The position numbers and the translations under genes were made by a program. From contig JAPLSN010000012.1 in assembly GCA_026398615.1 (NCBI GenBank), forward strand, positions 62,001 through 126,000: DNA of 64,000 bases, read 5' to 3'. How positions within the stretch are numbered: position 1 is the first letter of the stretch; the number at the start of each line of letters is the position of its first letter. The notes beneath the pieces are model-generated. The model saw nothing but the letters and a program-made list of their open reading frames with translations. It was not told where the DNA came from and did no database searches. Positions 43,886 through 53,256 of the stretch are shown here, in pieces. Source of the stretch: Spirochaetota bacterium (GTDB taxonomy: Bacteria; Spirochaetota; Spirochaetia; Treponematales; UBA12059).

Positions 43886-44383
43886 ATGGAACTTCGAACC
43901 GCCGACTTCGCGCGTATACTCGGGAGCCTCGTGACGGAAGCCTATGTCGGCCCGCCCGATCCCCGCACGACCTGGTTCGTCGACAACGAGGCCGACTGCG
44001 GCATCCTCGGCACGTTGTCCGCCCTGGACGCCGCCGGGGCGAGCGCGCCGCTGGCCGGGTCGCCGGACATGAGCGTCGCTCGGCACGCCTGGCACCTGCG
44101 CTTTTCGCTCAACCTGGCCAACCGCGCCCTGCGCGGCGCGGACGTCCATGCCAGCGCCGACTGGAAAGCCAGCTGGAAGGTGACGACCGTGGACGAGGCC
44201 GCGTGGCGCGAACTGCTGGCGGGCCTTCGCAACGAGTACGACCTCTTTCTGGAGGCGATCCGCGCCGACCTGCCCTGGTCCGACGAGATGAACCTGACAG
44301 GCGTTCTCGGGCAGCTGGCGCACGGTGCCTGGCACCTGGGTGCCATCCGGCAGGGGCTCGGCCTGGTGGCCGGGCCGGACTGA
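43886..44383 (+). CDS. DinB-like superfamily protein
   Basis: Helical; HLRFSLNLANRAL...LGQLAHGAWHLGAIRQ spacing of conserved His. Confidence 0.6.
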   Translation: MELRTADFARILGSLVTEAYVGPPDPRTTWFVDNEADCGILGTLSALDAAGASAPLAGSPDMSVARHAWHLRFSLNLANRALRGADVHASADWKASWKVTTVDEAAWRELLAGLRNEYDLFLEAIRADLPWSDEMNLTGVLGQLAHGAWHLGAIRQGLGLVAGPD

Positions 44384-44446
44384 GGTGGTCCGGGGGCTGC
44401 CCGGATAACGCCTGCCGGGAGGGATAGCGCTTCCGGCAGGCGTTAC

Positions 44447-44687
44447 GTCCCGGCATTCCGCGTCCCGTCAGTCTCCGCCGCCGCCGGAAAGCCGCCGCAC
44501 GAAGCCAGGCCGTTGGCCACCGCGGTGATGACGTCTCGCTGCTCCTTGTCGTGCGACCGGCGCTCCGGGACGGCCCGCTCGCCGCGGAGGGCGCCCAGCA
44601 GGTTGCCCGCGATGGAGCCCCCCCCCCGAGCAGGCAGCCGCGGAACCCGTCGACGTCCGGGGGATTCCCGTCGTCTCGATTCGCCAT
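44447..44687 (-). pseudogene. Small ORF interrupted by a 10-G homopolymer
   Basis: MANRDDGNPPDVDGFRGCLLGG then G10; with 8 or 11 G the frame reads SIAGNLLGALRGERAVPERRSHDKEQRDVITAVANGLASCGGF... Confidence 0.45.
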
Positions 44688-44771
44688 GACGACCTCCATG
44701 AAATCGACTTCACGCGACAGCAGCCCGGACGGCCCGGCGTCGCGCAATGACGGGGATCGTCGTTCATCCGA

Positions 44772-44996
44772 TCACCCCAGGGAAAGCTCCTTGCACCAGA
44801 GGCAGTGGACCGGGTCCTGGCCCGCGAAGGTCACCACCGCGTCCGGCCCGAAACGCCGCCTGGCCTGCCATCGCGCCCTGACGTCCGACGCCGCGCGCGG
44901 TTCGTCGTCGCGGACGGCCATGCCCAGGTGGTGCGATCGGTCATCCGGCCTGGCCACCGCGTACGTCCTGACCACCCACGTTTCCTCTCGCTCCAT
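44772..44996 (-). CDS. Small hypothetical protein (74 aa)
   Basis: Intact ORF only. Confidence 0.35.
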   Translation of the reverse strand: MEREETWVVRTYAVARPDDRSHHLGMAVRDDEPRAASDVRARWQARRRFGPDAVVTFAGQDPVHCLWCKELSLG

Positions 44997-45108
44997 GCTC
45001 GCGCTCCTCCGTGATGAATCCCGCCACGCCCTTGCCGGCTTTCGCCCCGATCGCCTGGTAGCCCCCGCCCGACCGCGTAACGTCCGTTCCGCGGTTACGG
45101 AACGATCG

Positions 45109-46299
45109 TCACATCTCCAGGTGCCAGGCTTTTTCGGGGAGATAGATCTCCTGCAGTTTCCAGCCCTTCTCGACGGCTTCCGACAGCGAGCCGACGTGGT
45201 CGTAGTCCACCGGGATGTACGTTCCCGGCGACAATTCCGTCCCGTCCTCGGAAGTCCATGCCTCGATCGTCCAGAACGCGAAACCGGCGGGAACGGCGCC
45301 CGGCTCGCGGACCAGGCAGACCGCGTGGCCGGTGCCGGTAGCCGACGGGGCGAAGCAGCCGATGTACGGGTTCCAGCCCCAGTAGCGCAGGAGTCCCGCG
45401 GTGTACAGGGCGAAATCCTCGCAGTCGCCGCCGGCGGCGGCCAGGAACTCGTCGGGGCTGAGCGCCAGATCGTTCGACTCGTACGTGAAATTGCGGAACG
45501 TCCGGTCCTGGAAGACCGCGAGCTCGTCGTACGACAGCTTGCCGGAGCCGTTCAGGTCGGCGGCCAGGTAGCGCCGGACCAGGCCCGGGTCGTCAAGCCC
45601 CGTAGCGGCGGCGAAGCGCGGAGTGCGGATGGCCGAAACGGCCTCGGCCTTGATCGGGCTCCTGAACCCGAGGGCGGGCACTTCGTACATCTTGACGTTG
45701 AACAGGCGCGACGTCCGCAGCAGGTAGCCGCCGATCGTGGTTTCCTCGAACAGCGGCTTCGGGGGCTGGATCGGCTGTGGCGCGGGCGCGGCCCGGCTCG
45801 CGGTCGACCGGGACGTATCGTGCGTCAGGAAGAATTCCGGGAGCCCCGTGTTGCCGAGAAAGGCGAAGAGCATGGACAGCAGGACCGCGTAGCCAATGAT
45901 CGAACCGACGATGTCGCCGAAGGTCCTCCGCACCACGGCAGGTGGCTTAGGAAGCGGCGACGGCGGCGAAGCCCAGGCAGGGGAAGCGGCGACGGGACGC
46001 AGCGCCGGGGGCGAAGCCTTCACTGCAGCGACTGCGAGAGCCCGTTCCACGAAGCGGACATTGGATAGGGAACCGGCCGGAAATGGAGCCTGCCCTGCGG
46101 AAGCCGCGACGAGTTCCGCGGCGAGAACGCGGTCGGCGCGGAAGGTCCGGTCTTCGCCCCTGAGGTGGCAGTGCGCGCGCACGTAGGTCACGCCGTCCCC
46201 GGAACTGCCCAGTCGGAGCACGTCGATGGTGCGCTCGGTCGTCCTGCCGGATTCGGACGCGTAGCGGATCCAGTATTGCCTGCCGGTTTCCCATAGCAT
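45109..46299 (-). CDS. WYL-like N-terminal domain + TM + transglutaminase-like domain protein
   Basis: IRYASESGRTTERTIDVLRLGSSGDGVTYVRAHCHLRGEDRTFRADRVL (WYL-like); GGDCEDFALYTAGLLRYWGWNPYIGCF (transglutaminase-like Cys). Confidence 0.6.
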   Translation of the reverse strand: MLWETGRQYWIRYASESGRTTERTIDVLRLGSSGDGVTYVRAHCHLRGEDRTFRADRVLAAELVAASAGQAPFPAGSLSNVRFVERALAVAAVKASPPALRPVAASPAWASPPSPLPKPPAVVRRTFGDIVGSIIGYAVLLSMLFAFLGNTGLPEFFLTHDTSRSTASRAAPAPQPIQPPKPLFEETTIGGYLLRTSRLFNVKMYEVPALGFRSPIKAEAVSAIRTPRFAAATGLDDPGLVRRYLAADLNGSGKLSYDELAVFQDRTFRNFTYESNDLALSPDEFLAAAGGDCEDFALYTAGLLRYWGWNPYIGCFAPSATGTGHAVCLVREPGAVPAGFAFWTIEAWTSEDGTELSPGTYIPVDYDHVGSLSEAVEKGWKLQEIYLPEKAWHLEM

Positions 46300-46323
46300 C
46301 GCCGTTTCCTCCCCACTTTCATA

Positions 46324-46486
46324 ATGCAGGAACCGTGCCTAACTGGTAGTGGAAAAACATGACGCTTTTCAACCACCGGTTAGGCAATTACTCGGAACCC
46401 TGGCGGGTTTTTCGCAATTGCGGAAATCAAGGAAGTGTTGAAATAGGAACAATTGCCTATTTCAACACCCGGCATGGTTCCTGCAT
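46324..46486. repeat. TIR-bounded multi-palindrome element upstream of the BREX regulator
   Basis: 16-bp ends ATGCAGGAACCGTGCC / GGCATGGTTCCTGCAT; internal hairpins 46336-46386, 46409-46426 and 46435-46468. Confidence 0.8.
46401..46416 (+). promoter_or_regulatory. Candidate sigma54 promoter (GG-N10-GC)
   Basis: TGGCGGGTTTTTCGCA versus TGGCACGNNNNTTGCA; exact GG-N10-GC spacing with three mismatches. Confidence 0.3.
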
Positions 46487-46526
46487 CCATATCCTTGACT
46501 TGCCAGCGGCAATCGGGAGGGGTACG

Positions 46527-48116
46527 ATGCCCGACATGAATGCGATACGATCATTGATTTCCTTCGTCGGCATGCGCGATCCCTACCCGGAGAACGACGA
46601 GGAACCGGGGCCCCTCCTGTCCCTGCTCATCGCCCGGCCTTTCGACGAAGCCTGGCTCCTCTGCACGGGCGGGACTTTTCTCGAACGCGCCCGCGACCTC
46701 GAACGCGAAGCCCGTGACGAAGGCGTCCGGGCCCGCTTCCTTCCCATCGACTTCCCCGTGCGCGATGTCATCGACTATGCGGAAATCTGGAGCATCCTCG
46801 AACGCTCGCTTGCGAGCATCAAGGATCGCGCCGGATCGCTGCCGCGGGATTGGGCCTTCCTCCTCGATTCGGGGACACCCCAGATGAAGACTTCCCTCTT
46901 CCTGGCCGCCCGCTCGGGGCTTTTTCCCGCCGCGCTCGTCCAGGGAATACCGCCACGTTTCGCGGGCGGGACGTACAAGGCCCGCGACGTCCACCTCGAA
47001 GGTCTGCCGGAGATACGGCTGCCGTGCGCGGACGCCCAAACAGAAGGGAAACCGACAACGGAGGCGGCCTCGCGGAAACCGGGTTCGCGCCCGGCAGGTG
47101 CGGCATCCATCCCCGACGAACCGGTGGCCGCGTCGCCGGCATTTTCCGAAGCCCTCAGGAAAGCCCTCTCGGCTTCCCGTTACGACGATCCTGTCCTTAT
47201 TCTCGGAGAGACCGGGACTGGCAAGACCATGATCGCGCGCCGTATCCATGGCGAGAGTGCCCGGAAAGGCGGTCCCTTTGTCGAAGTGAACTGCTCCGCG
47301 ATATCCGGGAGCCTTGCGGAAAGCGAACTGTTCGGACATGTCCGTGGTGCATTCTCGGGGGCGGACAAAGCCCGATCCGGAAAGCTCAGGGCAGCCCAGG
47401 GGGGAACCCTCTTCCTCGATGAGATCGGCGATCTCTCCCTCGACGTCCAAGCCAAGCTGCTCAAGGCTCTCGAAGACAAGACCGTCACGCCAGTCGGATC
47501 GGATGAGCCGCTGAGCGCTGATGCCCGTCTCATCGCAGCAACGAATCGTGATCTTCCTGTCCTCATGAAGGCGGGCTGTTTCCGCCGCGACCTCTATGAG
47601 CGCCTCAAGGTTGTTGTCATCGGTTTGCCCCCGCTCAGGCAGCGTCGGGAGGACATCCGTCCTCTTCTGGATCATTTCCTCGCAGCCTGGAACAACCAGT
47701 ATGGAGAACGGCGCTTCCTGACCGAGGACGCCATCACCCTTCTCCAGGCCTACTCTTGGCCAGGCAATGTAAGAGAACTCCAGAATGCCCTGAGGAGCGC
47801 CGCCTGTTCGGCTACGAGCGAGGCTCTCGGACCTGAATCTCTTCCCGAGGAAATCCGCTTGTCATCCCGAGAAGGAAGGGGAACGTCATTGGCAACGGAT
47901 ACCGTCAGGAATGTCGATATCCCTGATGAAGGCCTCAACCTCAAAGCACGCCTACTCCAGATGGAGTGGGAGTACGTGGCCAAGGCTCTCCGCAAGTCAG
48001 AGGGCAATCGCGAGTCGGCAGCCCAACTCCTCGGCATGACGGGACATGCTTTCCGGAAAGCACTCCGCGAGCGCCTCGCGGCTTTCGCCGATGAAGGCTG
48101 GGAAGATGGAATGTAA
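46527..48116 (+). CDS. RtcR-like sigma54-dependent activator with N-terminal CARF-like domain
   Basis: N-terminus [15 protein letters not shown]...[34 protein letters not shown] (CARF/RtcR-like); AAA+ [46 protein letters not shown]; Fis-type HTH at C-terminus. Confidence 0.85.
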   Translation: MPDMNAIRSLISFVGMRDPYPENDEEPGPLLSLLIARPFDEAWLLCTGGTFLERARDLEREARDEGVRARFLPIDFPVRDVIDYAEIWSILERSLASIKDRAGSLPRDWAFLLDSGTPQMKTSLFLAARSGLFPAALVQGIPPRFAGGTYKARDVHLEGLPEIRLPCADAQTEGKPTTEAASRKPGSRPAGAASIPDEPVAASPAFSEALRKALSASRYDDPVLILGETGTGKTMIARRIHGESARKGGPFVEVNCSAISGSLAESELFGHVRGAFSGADKARSGKLRAAQGGTLFLDEIGDLSLDVQAKLLKALEDKTVTPVGSDEPLSADARLIAATNRDLPVLMKAGCFRRDLYERLKVVVIGLPPLRQRREDIRPLLDHFLAAWNNQYGERRFLTEDAITLLQAYSWPGNVRELQNALRSAACSATSEALGPESLPEEIRLSSREGRGTSLATDTVRNVDIPDEGLNLKARLLQMEWEYVAKALRKSEGNRESAAQLLGMTGHAFRKALRERLAAFADEGWEDGM

Positions 48117-48169
48117 AACAAATGATAGCACTACAAAGGTTGATTCCACACAGGGAGCCATTCGTATGT

Positions 48170-48198
48170 TTGACACGTGCGTGCTTCCCCATTACCAT
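48170..48198 (+). promoter_or_regulatory. Candidate sigma70 promoter for brxA
   Basis: TTGACA - 17 nt - TACCAT just upstream of brxA ATG (48212). Confidence 0.4.
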
Positions 48199-48211
48199 TC
48201 TGCGACGCACC

Positions 48212-48811
48212 ATGAATGAACCATACCGGCTTTCCTTCACCTTCGGTGGACTCCTCTTCCCCGAGTCGGTGATTATCGCCCAACGCTACCAGGCGCTTCC
48301 CGATTGGGACGCATTGAAGGCCGAGGCCAAGCACGGGGAGCTTCTCAGGAAGACCCGCTCTTCAAGCCGCTACCGGTACTTCCGCGAGATACGCGATCGA
48401 TTCAGCCAGGCGTGGCCCTTCGAGCTCGAGCTCATCGCGGCGGAAGGAAATGGTGCCCGCCATGCCGCCTTTGCCATCTGCTGTCGTTATTACCTATTGC
48501 TAGGAGATTTCGTCCATGAGGTGGTTCGCGACAAGCTCGCCATGCGTGAGGACCACCTTGGGCTGAGTGACTACTATCACTTCCTCGAAGAGAAGGCGCC
48601 GTTTCATCCAGAATTGTCGACGCTCTCCGAGATAACCCTGACCAAGCTCAGACAAGTGACTTTCAGGATGCTCACGGAAGGCATGCTGCTGGAAAATGGC
48701 AGGGAACACCGCATCAAGAATCCATCCGTCCCAGAGTCCCTCGTCCGCAAATACCGAGAGCAGGGCGATACCATGGCCCTGGAACATCTGCTCTATCGGC
48801 AGCTCGGCTGA
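48212..48811 (+). CDS. brxA: BREX protein BrxA (DUF1819 family)
   Basis: MNEPYRLSFTFGGLLFPESVIIAQRY...FAICCRYYLLLGDFVHEVVRDKL...LTKLRQVTFRMLTEGMLLE; gene order. Confidence 0.9.
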   Translation: MNEPYRLSFTFGGLLFPESVIIAQRYQALPDWDALKAEAKHGELLRKTRSSSRYRYFREIRDRFSQAWPFELELIAAEGNGARHAAFAICCRYYLLLGDFVHEVVRDKLAMREDHLGLSDYYHFLEEKAPFHPELSTLSEITLTKLRQVTFRMLTEGMLLENGREHRIKNPSVPESLVRKYREQGDTMALEHLLYRQLG

Positions 48812-48838
48812 TCACGATCGGATATCAGGAAGCGAAGC

Positions 48839-49453
48839 ATGAAACATTACGAAGAGACCTTCGAGACACTCTTCCAGATCGTCTCGAGTCCCAAGTTCCT
48901 CTCGATGGAAGGCCTCGGCAAGGAAGTTCCATACTTCATCCATGCCTACGACATAGAGGACCAGGCGATCGTTTTCAGGAAGATTGAAGACTTGATAAAG
49001 CGGCTCCAACTTGAGGGCATACCCGTCGCCCCCCTTGGGCTCTACGACTTTGTCATCGAGCATTTCAAGAAGTCGGGTGACCTCGATGACCTGTTCGAAC
49101 TCGAGCCCACGGTGAGCAAGGCGACCCTGCTCGACGAGATGATGAAGATGCTCTCGCCGGAAGAGATAGTCGTTCCGGAGATCGTCAGACGCATCGAAGA
49201 CACGAGCGCCAAGGTGGCGATCATCTGGCAGGTCGGCGAAGTCTATCCCTATATCCGGGCGCATGAGATCCTCACCAACCTTCAGTCGCGGCTGTCGGAC
49301 CGTCCGGTCATCGTCTTCTTTCCCGGTGAGTTCATCACCTCCTGGCAGGAGGGCTTCAAGCTCAAGCTTTTCGGGAAGCTCGAGGCACGCTATTACCGCG
49401 CGTTCAAGCTCGAAGAGTACATAATCAGGGGGAACCTCCATGCCGGCGCTTAA
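48839..49453 (+). CDS. brxB: BREX protein BrxB (DUF1788 family)
   Basis: IIWQVGEVYPYIRAHEILTNLQSRLSDRPVIVFFPGEFI...YYRAFKL; gene order. Confidence 0.92.
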   Translation: MKHYEETFETLFQIVSSPKFLSMEGLGKEVPYFIHAYDIEDQAIVFRKIEDLIKRLQLEGIPVAPLGLYDFVIEHFKKSGDLDDLFELEPTVSKATLLDEMMKMLSPEEIVVPEIVRRIEDTSAKVAIIWQVGEVYPYIRAHEILTNLQSRLSDRPVIVFFPGEFITSWQEGFKLKLFGKLEARYYRAFKLEEYIIRGNLHAGA

Positions 49454-52400
49454 GGACATACTCGCGAAGGACATCGCGCGGGACATCGACGGAGTCATCA
49501 AGGCCAACGACGAGCGCCACCTTTTCCAGGAAGTCGAAGAGTACGTCATCACCCGCGAGATCGAGCGGGAGCTCAAGCGCCTCGTCGAAGGCTACAAGGA
49601 AGCGATCTCGTCGCGCTCCGCCTATCCCTACAACGGTGTCTGGATCTCCGGCTACTTCGGTTCGGGTAAGTCACACCTTCTCAAAATCCTTTCCCTGGTC
49701 ATGTCGGGAAGAACCGTCGACGGGGTCAAGCTGCGGGACGTATTCCTCAAGAAGATCGACGATGCCCTATTCCGGGCGGACTTCGAAAAGATCCTCGCAC
49801 AGCCGACGACGAGTATTCTTTTCAATATCGAGCAATATGCCGAAGCCGCCAAGGCCAAGAGCGAGAACGCCGTCCTCTATGCCTTCGAGCGCATGTTCAA
49901 CAGGATGCGCGGTTACTATGCCGACTCCGGGTCCATTGCCGCTTTCGAGCGGGATCTCGATGAGGAAGGGCAGCTGGAAGCCTGGAAACGCGCATACTCA
50001 GGCAAGACCGGCAGGGAATGGGACGATCAGCGCCCGAAAGCCTTGCTTCTTGGAAGGAAAACCTTCACAGATTCACTCGCAACTTTTCGCGGTACCGGGA
50101 CAGATGAAGCAGTCAAGATCATCGAGCAGTACGAGAAGAGCTACTCCATCACCGTGGACGGGTTCTGTCAGGAAGTCGCGAAATGGCTGAATCGCCAGGA
50201 AGACAAGCGGCATCGCATCAATTTCTTCGTGGACGAGGTGGGCCAATTCATCGCCGACGACACGAAGCTCATGCTCTCCCTCCAGACCATCGTGGAGACA
50301 ATCGGTGTAGTCACGGGTGGCCGGGCATGGGTCTTCGTGACGAGCCAGGAAGCCATAGACAAGCTTGTCGGCGAGGTATCGAAGCGGCAGAGCATGGACT
50401 TTTCGAAGATCATGGGTCGTTTCAAGTTCCGCGTATCGCTGAGCTCGGCCGATGTCCGCGAGGTCATCCAGAAGAGGCTCCTCGAAAAGAACGAGTCGGG
50501 TACCGAAATCCTGCGGGATTACTACCACCGCGAGAAAGATTCGCTTCGCACGGTATTCGCCTTCGGAGAGGGCGCCAAGGCCGCGCACTTCAAGGACGAG
50601 GAAGCCTTCGTCTATTCGTATCCCTTCCCCGCATATCAATATGATCTGCTTCAGGATGCTCTTCGAGGACTAGCTGAACACAATGCTTTCATTGGAGCGC
50701 ACGTATCGCGCGGTGAGCGCTCCATGCTCGAGATCTTCCAGGACGTCGGCAAGGCTCATATGAAGAAGGAGCTTTTTGGTTTTGCTCCATTCGATGCAAT
50801 GTATGAGGGTATCAGACAGACGATGTATACAGGTCTTGTTGCGGCAATCAACCAGGCTGAACATAATATTCCCGATGAGCTTTCTATCCGCGTACTCAAG
50901 GCCCTCCTTCTCGTGAAGTACGTCAGGGAGTTCAAGGCTACGGTGGAGAACCTCAAGGTCCTCCTCGCCGATTCCATCGACACCGATCTCGCCGCCCTCG
51001 GCACGAAGATCCAGGAAGCATTCGCCCGGCTCGAGCGCGAGACCTATGTGCGGCGCAACGGCGAGCTCTACGAGTATCTCACCGACGACGAAAAGGACGT
51101 GGAAGAGGAAATCCGCCACGTGAGCGCGGAGGCCCAGGATTGTCGCAAATTTGTCGAAGGCATTGTCTTCGGCGAGATACTCAAGGGCAACCGAATCCGT
51201 TACGGCGCCAATGACGAGGATTACAGCTTCCAGAAGGTGATGGATGACGAGACGCCCAAGGGGCAAGGTGACCTCGTCATCCGAATCGCCACCCCGTGGC
51301 ACCCTGACGCGGAAAACCGGAATGCCCTCCTGGCCAGGTCCATGGCGCGCAAGGAACTTATCGTCCTCTTCCCGACCGATCCCCGCTTCATGGATGACCT
51401 TGAGCTCCACCTCAAGACCGATGCCTGGCTCAGGCGAACCGATGCGAAAGAAACGAAGTATGCCCGCATCTACGCCGACAAGCAGGCCCAGAACAACGAT
51501 CGCAAACGACGCCTGGGCGACCAGGTCAAGGATCTCGTGAAGCGCGCCGACTTCGCTGTCATGGATCAGGAGATCGGCGTTTCAGGGGGATCGCCCCTCG
51601 AGCGCATGGAACGTGCCTTCCGGGACCTCGTAAGCCGTTCCTACCCAAGCCTCCGGATGCTCAAGGTTCACTACACTCAAGAATCCCTCAAGAACATCCT
51701 CTACCCAAGCGATGACCTCTTCGCTTCAGGGGGCGCGGCCAAGACCGAGCCCGAATCCGAGATGGCATCGTGGATCGCACGGAAGCACCGCGACTCGGAA
51801 TCGATCACCTTGGCCGGGATCAAGGAAGAGTTCGGGAAAGGCCAGTTCGGTTGGTACGAATGGGCTGTCCTTGCCATCGTCGCATATCTCTTCATGAGGC
51901 AGGAGATCGAGCTTATCCGCAGCTCTGAAGTTCTCGGGAAGGACGAGGTTTTCGCCCTGCTCAACCAGAATCGCGGCCATGACGCGGTGACCATTCGTCC
52001 CGCGCCTATCGTCACTCAGGACGACATACGAAAGCTCAAGGAATTCCACAGCTCCCTCTTCCACGTGGACAATCCGGGCGCGACTGGCAAGGAAGCGGCC
52101 ATCGAGTTCAAAAAGGCCCTCGTTGAGTTCAAGAACGGCTTCAGGGAAAGCCTCCAAGGCGCATCGGACTTCCCCTTCCTGTCCAAGGCCGAAGAGACGA
52201 TCAAAAGCCTTGAATCCATCCTGAAGAACGAATGGCCCTGGTTCCTCGAGGAGCGCAAGAACTATGAGAAGGACCTTGCCCTCCTGGTCGAAGACCTCGT
52301 CCAGCCAATCCAGACCTTCCTCAAGGGTCCCAACGCGGAGACCTGGCGCCGGATAGACGACTGGCTCCGCTTCAACCGCGAAAACCTCGCAGAGATCGCC

Positions 52401-52916
52401 ATGCCCGATGCCGTCCAGGGCATCGAGACCTGCCGGGCGAGCCTCGATCTCTATAAGACGAGCGAAACGAAGCGCGCGAAGGATCTCTGGCAGTCCCTTC
52501 TCGAGAAGGAGAAGAGCCTCATCGCGGAGGAACGAGCCAAGGCGGAAGAAAAGGTCGAGATAGAGCGCGCGAAACTCAGGCAAGTCGAAGGTTGGGGCAA
52601 CCTGCCCGAGCCTAATCGCACCGAGCTTGAAAAAGGTTTCTCAGAGCTGAAAGCCAAGCTCGCTTCAACGAAGGGCCTGGCGGCGCTTCGCGATGCGGGT
52701 ACGACCCTGGCACCCAAGCTCTTCGAGTCTGGGCGCAAGCGAGTCCATGAGATACTTCACCCTACGGAGAAGATCGTCTATGCCGGAACCGAGGAAAAGC
52801 GCGTGCCATTCCCCAAGCAGGAACTCCGCACCGAGGGCGATGTGGACTCGTACGCGAGGGCTCTCGCGGAGCAGTGGAAGAAGGTGATACGAGAGGGGAA
52901 GAGAATAGGAATTTAG
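49440..52916 (+). CDS. brxC: BREX ATPase BrxC
   Basis: 1158 aa; NGVWISGYFGSGKSHLLKIL Walker A; INFFVDEVGQFI; BrxC-type architecture and order. Confidence 0.93.
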   Translation: MPALKDILAKDIARDIDGVIKANDERHLFQEVEEYVITREIERELKRLVEGYKEAISSRSAYPYNGVWISGYFGSGKSHLLKILSLVMSGRTVDGVKLRDVFLKKIDDALFRADFEKILAQPTTSILFNIEQYAEAAKAKSENAVLYAFERMFNRMRGYYADSGSIAAFERDLDEEGQLEAWKRAYSGKTGREWDDQRPKALLLGRKTFTDSLATFRGTGTDEAVKIIEQYEKSYSITVDGFCQEVAKWLNRQEDKRHRINFFVDEVGQFIADDTKLMLSLQTIVETIGVVTGGRAWVFVTSQEAIDKLVGEVSKRQSMDFSKIMGRFKFRVSLSSADVREVIQKRLLEKNESGTEILRDYYHREKDSLRTVFAFGEGAKAAHFKDEEAFVYSYPFPAYQYDLLQDALRGLAEHNAFIGAHVSRGERSMLEIFQDVGKAHMKKELFGFAPFDAMYEGIRQTMYTGLVAAINQAEHNIPDELSIRVLKALLLVKYVREFKATVENLKVLLADSIDTDLAALGTKIQEAFARLERETYVRRNGELYEYLTDDEKDVEEEIRHVSAEAQDCRKFVEGIVFGEILKGNRIRYGANDEDYSFQKVMDDETPKGQGDLVIRIATPWHPDAENRNALLARSMARKELIVLFPTDPRFMDDLELHLKTDAWLRRTDAKETKYARIYADKQAQNNDRKRRLGDQVKDLVKRADFAVMDQEIGVSGGSPLERMERAFRDLVSRSYPSLRMLKVHYTQESLKNILYPSDDLFASGGAAKTEPESEMASWIARKHRDSESITLAGIKEEFGKGQFGWYEWAVLAIVAYLFMRQEIELIRSSEVLGKDEVFALLNQNRGHDAVTIRPAPIVTQDDIRKLKEFHSSLFHVDNPGATGKEAAIEFKKALVEFKNGFRESLQGASDFPFLSKAEETIKSLESILKNEWPWFLEERKNYEKDLALLVEDLVQPIQTFLKGPNAETWRRIDDWLRFNRENLAEIAMPDAVQGIETCRASLDLYKTSETKRAKDLWQSLLEKEKSLIAEERAKAEEKVEIERAKLRQVEGWGNLPEPNRTELEKGFSELKAKLASTKGLAALRDAGTTLAPKLFESGRKRVHEILHPTEKIVYAGTEEKRVPFPKQELRTEGDVDSYARALAEQWKKVIREGKRIGI

Positions 52917-52921
52917 GATAT

Positions 52922-52956
52922 GGCTCACGCGGAGGCGCAGAGACGCGGAGAAGGGG
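52922..52956 (+). repeat. CTCACGCRGAGGCGCAGAG-type repeat copy
   Basis: ggctcacgcggaggcgcagagacgcggagaagggg. Confidence 0.85.
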
Positions 52957-53008
52957 AATGAAGAGGACAGGCAGGTATTGACGACCTGCGTAGGCTGATG
53001 TAGTTTAT

Positions 53009-53021
53009 GTAATACAATGTA
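53009..53021. promoter_or_regulatory. Palindromic operator candidate for RelBE-like module
   Basis: AATACA-A-TGTATT immediately before SD AAGGAGG and ATG 53038. Confidence 0.4.
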
Positions 53022-53037
53022 TTCAAGGAGGGTTGGC

Positions 53038-53256
53038 ATGCCATCTCCTATTTCGATTCGCCTGACCGAGGCTCTGGAGCTGGAGCTGGAGGAGACGAGC
53101 AAGCGGCTCCATCGGCCCAAGAGCTTTATCATCAAGTCCGCGCTGGAACAGTACTTCGCCGAGTTCGCGGATTACCAGGTCGCGCTGGACCGGCTCCACG
53201 ACAAGGACGACCCGATCATGAGCGCGGCGGAGTTCCGGGCGGGCTATGGCGGCTAG
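53038..53256 (+). CDS. RelB/RHH-like antitoxin
   Basis: MPSPISIRLTEALELELEETSKRLHRPKSFIIKSALEQYFAE; overlaps RelE-like ORF. Confidence 0.8.
   Translation: MPSPISIRLTEALELELEETSKRLHRPKSFIIKSALEQYFAEFADYQVALDRLHDKDDPIMSAAEFRAGYGG

Noticed and set aside
43306-43934. ORFs containing AARRAHNPEVVGSSPTPA or RGRTRTYDLRVMSPTSCQLLYPAPS
   Set aside because: Classic translation artefacts of tRNA sequence and its antisense.
48122-48211. N-terminal extension of BrxA from 48122
   Set aside because: BrxA family similarity starts at MNEPYRLSFTFGGLLFPES (48212); the extension overlaps a promoter-like sequence.
48117-48211. Sigma54 promoter immediately upstream of brxA
   Set aside because: No GG-N10-GC site found by eye; TTTGACACGTGCGTGC has wrong spacing.
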